NCBI GenBank assembly: GCA_030141605.1
Contig: JAQGDQ010000303.1
Location: 124,001-188,000, forward strand
DNA: 64,000 bases
From: Tubiluchus corallicola
Taxonomy: Eukaryota; Priapulida; Priapulimorpha; Priapulimorphida; Tubiluchidae
Reading direction: 5' to 3'
In this document: in pieces, positions 25,878 to 38,110 of the stretch
How positions within the stretch are numbered: the stretch's first letter is position 1
How the letters are laid out: every line of letters begins with the position of its first letter
Notes under the pieces: model-generated
Seen by the model: only the letters and a program-made list of their open reading frames with translations
Database searches by the model: none
Told to the model about the DNA's origin: nothing
Translations under genes and position numbers: made by a program

Positions 25878-27239
25878 TCAATCCATTTTTTATAAATTTG
25901 TTATCTTGTTTTTTTAACATTTCATACAAGTGTGTTTGCAGTAGAATCCTTACATTTTAATGGTCTAGTGGCTGGTTGAAACTCTCCTCCCAATTTTTTA
26001 GCCAAAGTTTTAGCCACAGCTGTATTTAAATGAATTTATGTTAATAGCCATTGAAAGCAGGTCAGTGTGCAAAGGTAGTTATTTTTGCCAAGAATTTCGC
26101 TACTTGATATTTTCTTTTATGTAATGTAAGTGCACCCTGCATAATACATTTTTTAACGTATTGTCCAGCATGTTATAACGCCCTAGCTTCTCTACATTTT
26201 AAATACAACGATTGCACAAGTCATCCGAAGCATGCAGAATTTGGTTGCTGTGCTACAGCTTTACAATTGATGTATTATCCCATAGCCTTATAAATTAGAC
26301 AACATTCCTTAGCAACAGGTACCATTCATCTGTAACTAAGCATAGCATTGATGACTTAAGCAGATGATGTCATTAATAATGGTGATGGCGATGTCACATG
26401 TAGAAGTGTTGCCTATCAACCGTGTCTAGTTTCCCACAGTGAAACTTCAACTTTGGTAGCTACTGCACGTCTTTTGTAAACTAGGTAAGTGGGTTCGTAA
26501 GTAAATCTTTTTTTTGTTAATCTTTGGTTTTGCTCATGTGAAATTGAATGTGCAATCATTATTTCGAAATGAAAAAAATCACATGCGTAGGTTACCAAAG
26601 ATTGGAGAGGCTCCAATGACATAATGGGCATTTTCTGAACCTTAGGAATGTTTTTGCTTCAGATGTCTTTAGTATCTAAACATATTTTTAAATGATTCTA
26701 ATGTGCTGATAAGGTGAGACACTGTGTCTTAACCATGTTCAGATGCGTAACAGTCAGAATCAGTATGACGAATGATGGTTATGCTTATGGTAACTCTGGA
26801 TGAAGACATCTCGCCCAGAGTAAGTATTGGACTTGACAGCTATCCATTTATTCACTGACCAACATCAACATTGCTTACGCTGGACAATTGGCTGTTACCC
26901 TGTTCTGCATGCTCGGGAATTCCACTTGTTTGTGGCACTTGTACACAAAATTTTTAGATGATTTTTTCTAGAATTGTTGGTGAACTTAACTAGGTAAACT
27001 CTCGTGTCAATGATTTTGTATCTACTACCTTTTTTACAAAATATTTCATAAAAGACAAGAATCATACTGAGCAACAAGGTTAGGTATAAAAGTACTAACT
27101 GTGGATTAGGTGTATGCAAAGATGTTGTACAGCCATTGTTTTAACAGATGGCCAGACACACTTTTTCACTCATTTGAATAGTTTTATGCAAGTGCAAAGC
27201 CAATATAAAGCCAATCGAAACATATAATTTTTTGCAGAT
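25878..27239. other. Intergenic stretch between the nidogen-like gene and the MSP-domain exon
   Basis: No exon, repeat or RNA gene recognised on either strand. It must contain the start of the MSP-domain gene or an intron of it, because the acceptor-like TTTTTTGCAG ends directly before that coding exon. Confidence 0.4.
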
Positions 27240-27245
27240 CTTGTA

Positions 27246-27992
27246 ATGGACGGAGACATACCTCCTATTATCAGTGTCCCTCAAGCTAATGTTTGTGTCT
27301 CCTCAAAACCAAGAGTGCCACTGCCAAATGTTTCTACGTGTGTCGCTGGACCATTACTCACCCTCAACCCAGGACGTCAGCTAGAGTACCGAAGAACCGA
27401 TCCCTCGCAAGAAGCTGTAGAAATTTTGAATCTGTACAATACAACTGATAAGTTTGTGGCGTATAAAATAAAGACCAACTCATATGACAAATTCCGGGTC
27501 AGTGGAGGCACAGGTAGAATTGGTCCATACGAAACGGGGCAAATTACCATAACTGTGTTCCCCTACGTTCAACTCTCACCCAAGGATAAATTTGTCGTTA
27601 TGTCAATGGCAGTCGGAGGGAATGTACAGACGCCGGTCCAACTAGCAGCGGCATGGGAAGTGGAAGGAGCAAATATCCACAAAAACAAGATCTTCTGTCA
27701 TATGCATCCACCAAATGGAGAAAAACATTATATAGCAACATTCAGGCTACCCAATGGTAACAGTCTAAAGGTGAACACTACAATTCTCAATCCAGATAAA
27801 AGAAGGATTGTGATGGCATATACAATGTTGATATTTGTGACAATTCTCGTGATGAGTGTTTGTTTAAAAGCCTTTTTCTCTCTACAGTGTAGGGTTGGCA
27901 ATTATCATTTGACACGACAGTTTCCATTTTTAGAATGTGGTATGTCGAGCTATAACATGCCATATGTTTACATGCCACCAATGCCAATATGA
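27246..27992 (+). CDS. MSP-domain (VAP/MOSPD-type) membrane protein
   Basis: Open frame of 248 residues with a major sperm protein (MSP) immunoglobulin-like domain at about residues 37-125 (LLTLNPGRQLEYRR, AVEILNLYNTTDKFVAYKIK, YDKFRVSGGTGRIGPYETGQ, KDKFVVMSM). MSP domains of VAP and MOSPD proteins bind FFAT-type motifs at ER contact sites. A hydrophobic stretch at about residues 189-212 could be a membrane anchor, followed by about 36 residues ending in a Met/Pro-rich tail. A perfect acceptor (TTTTCTCTCTACAG, ending 27889) lies in the frame, so the anchor-coding part might instead be an intron. A second acceptor sits just before the ATG (TTTTTTGCAG ending 27237), so an upstream exon is likely. 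It is convergent with SPATA17. Confidence 0.7.
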   Translation: MDGDIPPIISVPQANVCVSSKPRVPLPNVSTCVAGPLLTLNPGRQLEYRRTDPSQEAVEILNLYNTTDKFVAYKIKTNSYDKFRVSGGTGRIGPYETGQITITVFPYVQLSPKDKFVVMSMAVGGNVQTPVQLAAAWEVEGANIHKNKIFCHMHPPNGEKHYIATFRLPNGNSLKVNTTILNPDKRRIVMAYTMLIFVTILVMSVCLKAFFSLQCRVGNYHLTRQFPFLECGMSSYNMPYVYMPPMPI

Positions 27993-28481
27993 ATTTCCAA
28001 TTTACAGCAACTAATACGTTATCTGAATTTGTATTGATAATTTTTGAAAAACTAAAAAAGTTTTTTGCACATTTGTGGTCTAAATTACTGTAATAATTTC
28101 TGTTATTGGGAACTCTGATTACAAACTGCAAAATACTCCAATGAAACACATTAGCAGTCACTGAGACATTAAAAAGTCTTTAATTATTTGCGATAAGTAT
28201 AGAAATGACACTGCAAGCAACTCTATAGTTGTCAGTCGAGCAACTATGACAACAGCAACAGCACCTCTTATGGAAATCGTAAAATTTGAATTCGTTCAAA
28301 AACTTCACAGTTTTATAGTCATAATAGATAGACAAAAATAAGAAAAATCTAGCACTTATCTATAAACATCTGCTATTAAATAATAACACTAATAACATTT
28401 TATAAAAAAGCATTAACTTCTGTTACACAAAATAAGTTACATAATTACGTAACGCTACTAGACAGTGATGTAATTAATTAT

Positions 28482-31400
28482 TTAGTATGTGGCTCCCCTC
28501 GTGTATGTCTTTCCAAGTTTTTCAAATAGTGGTATTGGCGGCACAACTGGCTGAAATCGCTGAAAATAAGAAGAAACACTGCGTACTTTTAGAAACCTTG
28601 ATTAACTCAAGCCTTTGAGAACCAAAAGATGCACATATAAGTTAAATGATGTACATGTTGTGTTATGTGCATACAGAAACTCATTGGGCTATGTGATCTG
28701 ATGCATGATAACAAGACATCTGAATTAGTTACAACCATGATCCGTGTTATTGGATAGTTAATTGACATTCATCTTTTGAGAACATTAATTCATTTGTAAC
28801 ATGCTTGCTTTGCATCCTGAGAGGACATGGATTCAATTCTTTGCAGATTTGCTCTAGAAAGATTGAAATTATTTTAAAAGGTGGAGAGCTGTAGACCCTA
28901 GGTGATATACTGATTACAAATTAAAACACACCAGTAAAAGTTGTTGTTGAATTAAAACTAAATAAACTAACCTCAGTGGCCACTATCTTGTTTGGTTCTG
29001 GAGGGTCGCGGAAATGTTTTGATCCATGAGGTATATCGCCAAATTTTGAAGTTGTGTGAAGACAAGATATGTAAGCTAAAGGTGTCCTCCTGCGCACGGG
29101 CTGGAACCTAAAAAAATACCAGCCTCAGGTAATAATTGAAATTACTAATACTTTTACATGAACAATGTTCTTAAAGGAAAAAATAATGGTCGTCCTTGCC
29201 AAGATAATAAAATAATTCGATATCAAGCTCTACCGGCATTCGCAGCAGTAATGCAAGAGCTACATGAAACAAAAAGAAACTGCAATGTAAATCAATCAAA
29301 ATTTCTGTATTCACAAAGCTAGGTTACAATTTTACTTGCATTTTGGAACAAGGTAATTTTATAAGGTTACCTTATAAAGAGATAAGCAGTACATACGTTT
29401 TTTCAGATACTTGGTGGAGCCAATCGAGTCGTTTTTGTGTTTTAATGGCATCTTCTTCTGTAGTGAAAGATGTTGCAACTCTAATTGTAGGTTCTAATGG
29501 TTTGAAGCGTTGATAATAAACTTTTTCTGGTATTTCAAAAGGTCCCTAAGTAAAACAAAATAATAAGTAAATACAAGTCCATGATGTCCGTAATTTTATA
29601 TAGGTTAAAGGAATGATGCAATTGTAATTGCAAATTCCTTTTTGTAAATGTTTGGTAAATAATTGAGTCATCTGCAATGTTGTCTGCAAGACCAGACCAA
29701 CTTATTTAATAGATCAGCTAACACTAGGAAACTGCTAAATTGCTTGTAGGCATTTTCAATTGCCTCACTGGCCCAAAGGCTCCAGCCACATGACTCAGTA
29801 AGGCAGGGCATGTATATAATCAGATTGCAGCTAAAACACCACTGCCAGTTCACAGTCTTATAGGTGTCAGTGTATAACCACTGACATCTGATATAAAAGT
29901 TTGTAAAACAATTTTGTGGTTGTGCTTTGATGTATCAAAATTATGCATGATTACAGAACTGGCAGTCACCTGCCATTTGGAGCAGCTCTTCGTGATAAAC
30001 CCTCTTTCTCAAAGTAATGGGTGCATAGTTACAACACTGCTCCAGTTCGGTCAAAACCATTTAACATTAGTAGTAGCCACTAAGCGGTTTGATCTGGACT
30101 TCCAGAGTGCCAGTCTATATGAACAATATCAGTCTATAAAATTAGTTTAAGTACTAGCCATACTTCCAATCAAAAACATGCTGTAAAATCAAAGATTCTC
30201 AGGTGTAGTAAGCGAGTCACCTTTGCTGACGTCAAGTGCTTAAACTTACACAGTCCGTGATCTAGAAACTAATCATGTTCCATTCAGTAGGAATGGTAGT
30301 TTCATAGTGTCAGGAAAGTAAAACGTAAGAAAAACTTACCTGCGGCTTAGTAGCAAGGACAGGTGGCAGAGGACGATTTTGCTTGCAAATATCTACATAA
30401 AAGGGTGAGTCAGGTGCGATACATTGGGGTGACTCAGGTGTGATATGTTGTCCTGTCTGTCGCCATTCATGAGCTAGTTTAGGGGTGAGAGACCGCATTA
30501 AATCTTCCCTTTTTCTTTCATCCCTGGATAATCGTAAACAATATTCATAAAAATTTCATATGCATGTGTACAGCCACATATAAAGCTTACTATGTACCTG
30601 AGGCATTCCAGCAGAAAAATGCAGTTGTCCCCAAAAGTTGTATAGACACCATTGTCTGTACATGAAAAAATAGATATTTTGTTGAGAATGTTGACAAGTA
30701 TTGCGCAAATGTCAGCACATCATTGGAAAATTTCCCACTGAAAATGGCTTTAAACAAATTCAATTCTACCAGCATTTGGAGTCTAGTGGTTAGTTTATTC
30801 TTATTCTGCCACACTTCATTCTATTTCTTACAATTTTAGGTGCCCTGGTTACAACTGAGTCAAAGCCAATTCATCCTTAGGTGAAAGTAAGGAAGAAAAA
30901 AGATACACCGTGCTTCAGAAATATACATACACGGGATGTATAACGAATATAAATAGATGAATATAATACCACAACTAGAGCTTCAGTACCTTCACACACT
31001 TGAAAATTCATAGACCAAACGAAAGGTCTAAACTTAATGTCATCTCTCGATGATTTGTTTTTTTAAATATTGCTAAAGGAAGAAAATAACAAGTGAAAAC
31101 CCCCACTTTTGGGCACTTCTCTGCTACTTATTTTCACCAAACTTATAGTCCTAAGTTTGAAAAAAATGGAAAATGCCTGTTATAACTTGATAAAGGTTGG
31201 AGAGTCCATTCGACTATTTATATTATGTAGGTAATTTAGATATCTTGTTTAATTATAATATTTTAAAAAATATTACTTACGGCAATAGAGATGTCTTCAG
31301 AACACCAGGAATGATTGTAGTGCTCAAAAGGAAATGTTCTTTCATGGCTCGTGATTCTTTCAACTCTTGAATTTCCTTCTCTATCATTAGTCTGGTTTGT

Positions 31401-34400
31401 TCCATTTTGTTGGACCAATATTCGTTTACAGATTGCCTGCAATAATAGTTCAAAGGAAAAATGCAAAATGTATAATCGGAATAGCTGGAAGAAAATGGTC
31501 GTGATTTAACTAGGAAGGATTTAACTAGAAATCATGTTCAGTGTCAGCAACTCATGTAGAATTGTATTATAGGCCTGAATTTGAGGTCCAAATCCCCCTC
31601 AAACAGGTTTACACATAACTATATGAGTTAAAAATCTGATTTTACAGACTAAATTTAAGATTAAATTTCTAGAAATATAAAAAGCCCTAGCAAAATAACA
31701 TTAACTGGTAGTTACTGTCAGTACAGTAGACGTTGACATGACAACATATAATTTTGAGTGTGCAAGTTATAACAACAATATTACTTACTTTACATTTTCA
31801 TTTTGGATTTGAAGATTGTCAAGATAGCGCTTTCTAAAGTAGAAGTTGAGAATGTACTTGCGACAATACCAACCACGCCACACCTTCTGAATCTACAAGA
31901 TAGTCAAAATGCACAAGAACAAAATAAGAAAAGCATTTTAGATATTGTTTATTTAGTAATCCTCATATAATCCTCAGTAATAGAAATAACAATCTAAGGT
32001 GGATTACAATAACTTAACAAAACAAACCATGTCAAAAGTCTACATTAAAACACCCACTTCGGTACATGAGTGCGAGCCAGAATACCATCATTCAATGGCA
32101 GAACCTACTCAACATGAATTTGTCATGAGATTAGAGCCTTGCTCATTAAAAGGGAAGTTAAGGACATTATTAAGGCTATCCCCTTAAAATAAGCCACTGA
32201 ATTGGCTGGCATCCAATCATGTTCGGATATATGTACATGCATCCTCCCTCTACAAGATAAACAACTAAGATCAGCATGATGAATGAAACTGCCGCAAAAC
32301 TGGTTTCTGGCTGTTAGTTACAAAAAACTCAGCTAAGAGCATTTATTTGGCATACCAATGTGGCCAGTTTATTATAATGATTAATCTCCATCTGCCTGAC
32401 CAGTGCACGGAGATGTAAGCGATACTTGGCTCTTCCTAGATAGCCTCGCCATCGCCTTTGTATTGTTATTGCATTCTGATTCAAATACCTAAGCAGAAAA
32501 ACAAACAAATAGTAGATCTATTGTGTCAGAAATCTCAGGGGTATGCTACATGGCTACAGCAGCATTGTAGAGAATATCATGAAAGCAATAAATATTTTAA
32601 AAGATTACTAAAGTTAAACTGGCTGTTTGTTAAATTGATCACTCTTACCCAGGCAGCACACAATATTGTCACCATATGGTCACGATCTGGTCATGAAGAT
32701 AATAAAAATATGTTCAGAAAATATTGTCACCATGTTGGTGCAGTACTGATATTCGTGTTCAATAATAGTACAGTACTGGGCCAATATTGTCGTGCAATAT
32801 TGGAAATACAGTAAGCGCCGCTTAATAGACTCACTTTGGGACTGACGTGTTTTGACTCAATTAACCAAATGAACCTATTAACCGATGGGTGTAGTATTAC
32901 TGGTATAGAAGTATGAGTCATCAGCTTATTATGCATTGCAAAGATTTTTAATCAATTTTAGAAACGAAGTAATGCCTAAATGCTTTTGTGCAGTTAAAAA
33001 TTAGAAAATATATTTTAAAATATTAATTTATATAAGTGAATTAACAATAAATTAAAAAGTATACTTCTCTGTTTATTTGCAAAAAGTACAAAAATTCTTT
33101 CAAAGTCGGCTGCTTCATTTTCTCGCGAATAAGTTGGCACACAAAGTTCTCGTAATTATAAACACAAATCTGTTGCTATGTGATGCACATAAAACATTTA
33201 GCACCTGGCGTGCTTGAGCTGCAGTCGGTGGTGCTCTTGTTTCCTCGCAAGTGGTTTCATTATCCTCTTTCGGTTCTTCTTGACTCCTCCTTGCAATGGT
33301 GATGGTTTCGTCATCGGTTATTTGCGATGTGGCCAGAATGGCCAAATCAATTTCCACCCAGGTCTGAAACTCACTGCTGCTCATACCATTTGGAGCAGAT
33401 GGTGACAGGCTTTTCTCTTGCAATGTAGTGGGAATTGAATAACAAGTGATTCAAGCATGACTAAAACAGTTCTGAATTGTCTGCTGACTTACATTGTTCT
33501 ATGACATAGCCAGTAAATATAGTGTGTTCAGGAGGCTGGTTTACTGGCCAGGTCATTTGCAGTTAATTGATCAGCAGTATCGTCCGAATCTATTGCTTCT
33601 AACACTCTCGTCCACATTTTTCTTCTATAGTATGCCTTCAGTGTTCGAATAATGGCTTGATCACAGGGTTGAATAAGTGATGCGGTGTTTGCAGGCAAAA
33701 ACGCAACTTTAATGTGTTTCAATGATACGTTGATTACATGGGCAGTGCAGTTGTCTACCAGTAAAATGATGTTATGGTTTAAGTTCGCATGCCATTTCAC
33801 TAAACATTCATTAAACAATACCACTGTCATCCAAGCGTTCAAGTTTGCATGGTAAGTACCGGGGATTCTTGCTTTTTCCAATCACCAGCAGTTTTTCCTT
33901 CTTTCCTGACATGCTTACACAGCATAGCGCTGTCACACATTCTTTTGAAATCTTACATCCTTTTGCATTCTCATTCCCAAATAAGTAGGTGTGCTCAGGC
34001 AAAGCTTTAAAATAAAATTCAGTTTCATCCACATTGTAAATGTTGGGTGAATATCCTGCAATAATTTTTGGCCATTCTTCCATCCAATTTTGAGCAGCTG
34101 GAACATCAGCATCCTTTTCCTCACCATGGATACATTTGTACATGATGTTTTCACGCTTTCTCTATCACTGAAACCACCCCTCTGTTGCAACAAATTTTTC
34201 CATTCCTATCTTCTGCTTTCTGATGCATTAAAGGAGCGTTCACTTGAGCATCTTTTTCTTGTGCGTTTGTAAATCACACTTTTAATGCTGACTCCACTTT
34301 ACAGTCTTTTCCTGTGCATCACCTCTTAGATGTTAGATTCTCATTTTGGTCTGCCGACAGCTCAATTTCAAATCGTTTTTTCAGCACTTTTTCCGAGAGT

Positions 34401-36626
34401 ACTTTAGGAAATTTTCACCTGCGCTGCTGCACACCTCTGTCTCATCTTTGGAAGTTATCGTACTGCACTAAAATTTTCGGTTTCTCCTTAACTGTTAGTT
34501 CTTTACGATTATCCTCCATTTTTCAAACTTCTTAACTCTATGCTCTTATTTGCTGTATGATGTTTACTCTTGTAAGTCACAAGGAATACTGGCTGATTAC
34601 CGTACCTGCATCTTTGACTGTTAACTCATTAAGCCTGGAAGTGTGATTTGCAGTGACAGCATCAAAAGGAAACTGCTAGGTAAGTGATTAAACGTCTAGC
34701 TTCGGGAAATTCTTTGGGTACGAGGTTAATTGCAGTGGGTGAGCGCATAACAGATTCAAAGCAAAACTGCTACGCTAGCGTATTAGCAAATGATAAACGG
34801 TACTTATCATGATTGTTTCTACACAAATAGTGGACAAAAGGGAAGTAAAATGACATAAAAGTAGGAAAGACTCTTTGGGCACATACAAATGTCTTATTTT
34901 AAGTACATGAAGGAAAAATATTGAGTCAATTATGTGGAGTTATCTGAGTCAATTACCGATAGTTTTATGTATATTTGTGTAAAAGCGGCCCATTCTAGGT
35001 ATTTTAGAGTCAATTAAGCGATTGAATCTATTAAGTGGGTCTATTAAGTGGCGCCTACATGGTTTACACATATTGTTAAAAAATAAGTTCACATTTCCAT
35101 GTTGTCCAAGTATTTGCAAAAATGTTGCCTCAACATTAGTACAGTATTGTCGTGCTAGCTGGGTACAACATTATATATCATAGCTCCTGTGATTCTTGCC
35201 AATTAAGAATATCATGCATATTAATTTATTCTTGTACAATTATTGCAAGTAATTTTAAATAACTTCTAAGCATACCAAGAATAAAAAAAGTCTCAAAATA
35301 TATACTACATAGATATACAGAAGACTTCGGTAACGTCAAGTTTTACGTCAGCTACCTGTCCAACCTAAAAGCAAAGCTTGCCTCCAGTCAATATAGATAG
35401 GTAGTGAAAATTTACAATCACAATTTAACATTTCATTCCAAATTATTCAACATTAAATAAATGGTATCTTTCTAAAACATGACAGAAAATCTGACTTTTA
35501 CTAGTTCTGTGCAAGCTTCTCAATTCCTTAATCTCTCATCTATATTTTCTTTCTGTCTTTGGTTTCAGCCAATTCCAATTATCTGAGTTATAATTCCAGA
35601 CCTGAGATAGACTCGTACACGGAGTCCTCTAAACCAACTCTGTATTCGAACCGCTGCTTTGTACTCTTCACTGCGGCATGCATTGATTTCGCTGAAATAT
35701 ATCACTGAAATTAATACTTGTTCAATTTTAAATGAATGATTAGAATCAACTAAACAACAAAGTTTAGTAATGTATAAATTACATCTAATAATACTAAATG
35801 ATATTAGTCCACACTATTTTATAAGATATCTGCTCTATAACTGTGGCTACTCAACTTACACTTCAAAAATATTTTGTGATAGACACATAAGAAGCACTTG
35901 TTAATTAAGGAATGACAATTGACAATAAAATCTTCTAGATACTTTTTAGGTTATATTGTATTTTGTATACAAGATCTTTTGAATGTTAGCTTGAAATTTG
36001 TGGAGTATTTTTACATGCAACACATTTGAACAGAAGACAGAACAAGAGAAGTTTTGAGAAACACTAGTTCTTTGAAAACCTTTATTTTCGATACTGTTCC
36101 CAAAGTAAAAACAATATCATGAAAGTGAAAATTGAAGTACAATGATACCACATAACATTCAGAAGCACAAAACTCTGCAAATTTTAAGTTTAAAAATTTA
36201 AATTTCCAGTTTACTGCTGTGCTCACACATGAACTCTCGAACATGTGCAGTACATCACAACTGAACTACATCTGCAGTAAGAGGTACAATGCCTGTTTTT
36301 TAGTCTGTTCCGAGATGTAGGCATTTGTGCCCAACTAACTAGCGAAAGGTAAAATGTATGTGAAGATGAAGAGCTAGCTGTGCAAAAGCAAAATTAAGTT
36401 TCTTCACGTCGTTCTTTAAAAAATTAGTATGTACCCTTTCATTACTTTCATTATTCTACAGGGTAGATTGTTTTGAGCTATATATCATTTTAGGTTGGGT
36501 CTGTTTTCCTTTAAAAAGTGACAATTCTCATAATTATGTAAGCATACAAATTACTTGCCTGTTAACTACTCACTTTGTTGTATTGTAAATTTGTGAAACT
36601 ATTTCCTCCACTAGATTCTCGTGCAT
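28482..36626 (-). CDS. SPATA17: SPATA17, IQ-motif sperm/cilium protein (complete, 9 exons)
   Basis: Exons in coding order: 36574-36626, 35602-35691, 32356-32488, 31789-31892, 31281-31436, 30340-30523, 29397-29545, 28972-29107 and 28482-28559. All are GT-AG and in phase, giving 1083 bases (360 residues), the same size as human SPATA17. Three IQ motifs for calmodulin-type light chains are visible: AVRIQSWFRGLRVRVYL, AITIQRRWRGYLGRAKYR and IQKVWRGWYCRKYI. Downstream are LLSTTIIPGVL, PFEIPEKVYYQRFKPLEPTI, the SKFGDIPHGSKHF region and a C-terminus with FEKLGKTY, all in family order. The ATG at 36626 (MHENLVEEI) is the only start that keeps the frame into exon 2; the nearby ATG at 36634 is in another frame. 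SPATA17 acts in sperm tail and ciliary assembly. The 3.1-kb intron carries transposons. Confidence 0.92.
32809..35061 (-). mobile_element. Degraded Tigger/pogo-like DNA transposon in a SPATA17 intron
   Basis: Inverted ends sharing the core GCGCC(A/G)CTTAATAGA (left from 32809, right ending about 35061), preceded on the left by TA, as expected for pogo/Tigger insertion. Additional GACTCAATTAA-type blocks lie near both ends. The interior holds a broken transposase on the minus strand. The element interrupts another repeat. Confidence 0.75.
33115..34519 (-). pseudogene. Broken Tigger/pogo transposase
   Basis: Minus-strand remains of a DDE_1 superfamily transposase. The N-terminus begins MEDNRKELTVKEK (ATG at 34519). 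The catalytic region shows YNVDETEFYFKALPEH and then LLVDNCTAH and LPANTASLIQPCDQAI, which carry the three expected acidic residues. The C-terminal part (from about 33423) has an APPTAAQARQVL segment like other Tigger tails. Stops and frameshifts divide it, for example around 33850 and 34150, so it is not expected to be active. Confidence 0.8.
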
Positions 36627-36914
36627 TGTTCATAGGCTGGAACAAACATACAATAAACTTGCAGCAAGTTTCCACTCTTCTTGCAGCATTCTAATTTATA
36701 GAACATATGGCAATCCTGAAAAAGATTAAATTAAAAACAATTATTATTAATTATTTTTAAATTAGATCTTTGTTAGTTGGTGAATTTATTCTTTATACAA
36801 ATTTAAGAATAATGTACGGCATTTTATGAAAACACTATGAAAAACTACAAAAAAGTAAAACACTTAATGACAATGCAGTACTCCATTAACTTCTCTATTA
36901 ACATTAGTCTTTAC
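36627..36914. promoter_or_regulatory. SPATA17 5' flank
   Basis: Upstream of the SPATA17 start codon on the minus strand. AT-rich, with no clear TATA box, initiator or repeat; the + strand SINE begins directly after it. Promoter position is inferred from gene order only. Confidence 0.25.
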
Positions 36915-37166
36915 ACCAGATGGTGTAGTCTAGTGGTAATGCATCTGCTTTCCATCTGGAAAGTTGTGAGTTTGATACTGCGGCTAGGTCATACCGAAGA
37001 TTTTAAAAATGGTACCTGCTGTTCCTCTGCCTGGCAGGGTAATAACAGTCTCTGTTATGTAGGTGTATATTTGTTATTTACAGTTGGCAAAAAGGCTCTT
37101 TGAGCCTATGTTAGCTGCTAACCAAAAAGCTGACTTTAAATAAAGGTTATTGTTATTATTATTATA

Positions 37167-37202
<36 letters not shown>

Positions 37203-37204
37203 TT
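36915..37204 (+). repeat. tRNA-derived SINE with (ATT)n tail
   Basis: The head looks like a tRNA: A-box-like TAGTCTAGTGG near 36926-36936 and B-box-like GAGTTTGATACTG near 36968-36980. A non-tRNA body follows (GGTACCTGCTGTTCCTCTGC, AATAACAGTCTCTGTTATG, TTGTTATTTACAGTTGGC), then AAATAAAGG and an (ATT/TTA)n tail at 37148-37202. The related truncated copy at 12943-13180 shows that this is a family. Confidence 0.8.
37148..37202 (+). repeat. (ATT)n microsatellite forming the SINE tail
   Basis: Run of TTA/ATT triplets, slightly interrupted (AATTATT). It directly follows the SINE body and is best read as its 3' tail. Confidence 0.9.
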
Positions 37205-37360
37205 TAATTATGACCAGACGGTATAGTGTAGGGACCACTTGCAATTTAGATGGTTCACTGTTTGTTGCGCATAATGTCTGGAAACTCGAAAATGAAAATA
37301 TTTCGGTAAAACGACCATGCAATCTTCATTCGTCTTCGAGACTCTGACACCAACTTTTAA

Positions 37361-38110
37361 AAAATTTATTTTTATTAGATATGATGTAAATCGTTGTTTC
37401 CATTACATCAGTGTGCAGCGGTACACTGGCTCCTTGCCCAAAAAAATAAGGACCTAGATGGTAACTATCTATAAATGGAAATGGTCCTCTCTCACAAGCC
37501 TTTTGAAACTGTCAACTGTTGAAGCACTGATGGTTGATGAAGAAAGATGGTTCAGAGCTTAAACTACGTGATGCCCAAAGAACTTGGTTCTAGCTGGTTG
37601 GACAAATAACTGAGACTCATGAACACAAAGAACTCTGTGAGGCCTGGAAAAAAGTCTGCTTCAGTCAGAACAGTATTTCCACTTATTATTTTGACGCAAT
37701 TCACAAGGTCTACATTCTTACACCTTTACTCAAGAGTAGAAATTGAAGAGGGATCCAAATCAATAGCAAGACGAGTACATCTATCCTGAGTTCTTTTGAG
37801 AGCATTCTTGAGAGTAGTACTGAGGTGACCATACTTCCGACGCATATTCTAGAATGGGTCAAACAACAGCTTTATACTGAAAGGAAAAATACTGCTGCAT
37901 TTTTCGATATCACAAACCGCTTAATCATGCCAATACAACGGTTTGCTTTTGCAATGATATAACTCACATAGGAATTCCATTTGAGGTCATTAGAAATCAT
38001 TACTCCTAAGTCTCTGATATAACTTTTTTCAGCTATTTGAGCATTATTTAGAAAAGGTGTAATAGATTTAGGGCATATTCTTCGACTTGTCCCAGACTAA
38101 GTGTGCAAGA
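37361..38110 (-). mobile_element. 5'-truncated non-LTR retrotransposon (LINE) fragment, 3' part of reverse transcriptase
   Basis: Conceptual minus-strand reading gives YIRDLGVMISNDLKWNSYV then YIIAKANRCIGMIKR, the DLGV-x-x-S-x-DLKW and AKAN motifs that follow the catalytic core in jockey/CR1/L2-type reverse transcriptases. It is followed by LKRTQDRCTRLA and DLVNCVKIISGNTVL, with stops and frameshifts in between. The 3' end lies near 37361-37380. Inactive remnant. Confidence 0.75.

Larger units (their letters stand above)
32648..35163. mobile_element. Outer inverted-repeat element (MITE-like), split by the Tigger insertion
   Basis: Left end CCCAGGCAGCACACAATATT and right end, reverse-complemented, CCCAGCTAGCACGACAATAC are imperfect inverted repeats. 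TA lies immediately outside both (32646-32647 and 35164-35165). The arms also share GTACAGTA and TATTGTCGTGC segments. Removing the Tigger element (32809-35061) leaves about 263 bp, the size of a MITE. TA flanks suggest a Tc1/mariner-like mover. Confidence 0.55.

Noticed and set aside
27787-28161. 124-codon minus-strand frame opposite the MSP-domain gene end
   Set aside because: Antisense shadow of the coding exon plus 3' flank; no domain.
36920-36992. Functional tRNA gene
   Set aside because: A- and B-box-like motifs are present but the acceptor stem does not pair and a SINE body follows.
37074-37322. Minus-strand frame with a long Asn run
   Set aside because: Asn run is the (ATT)n tail of the SINE.
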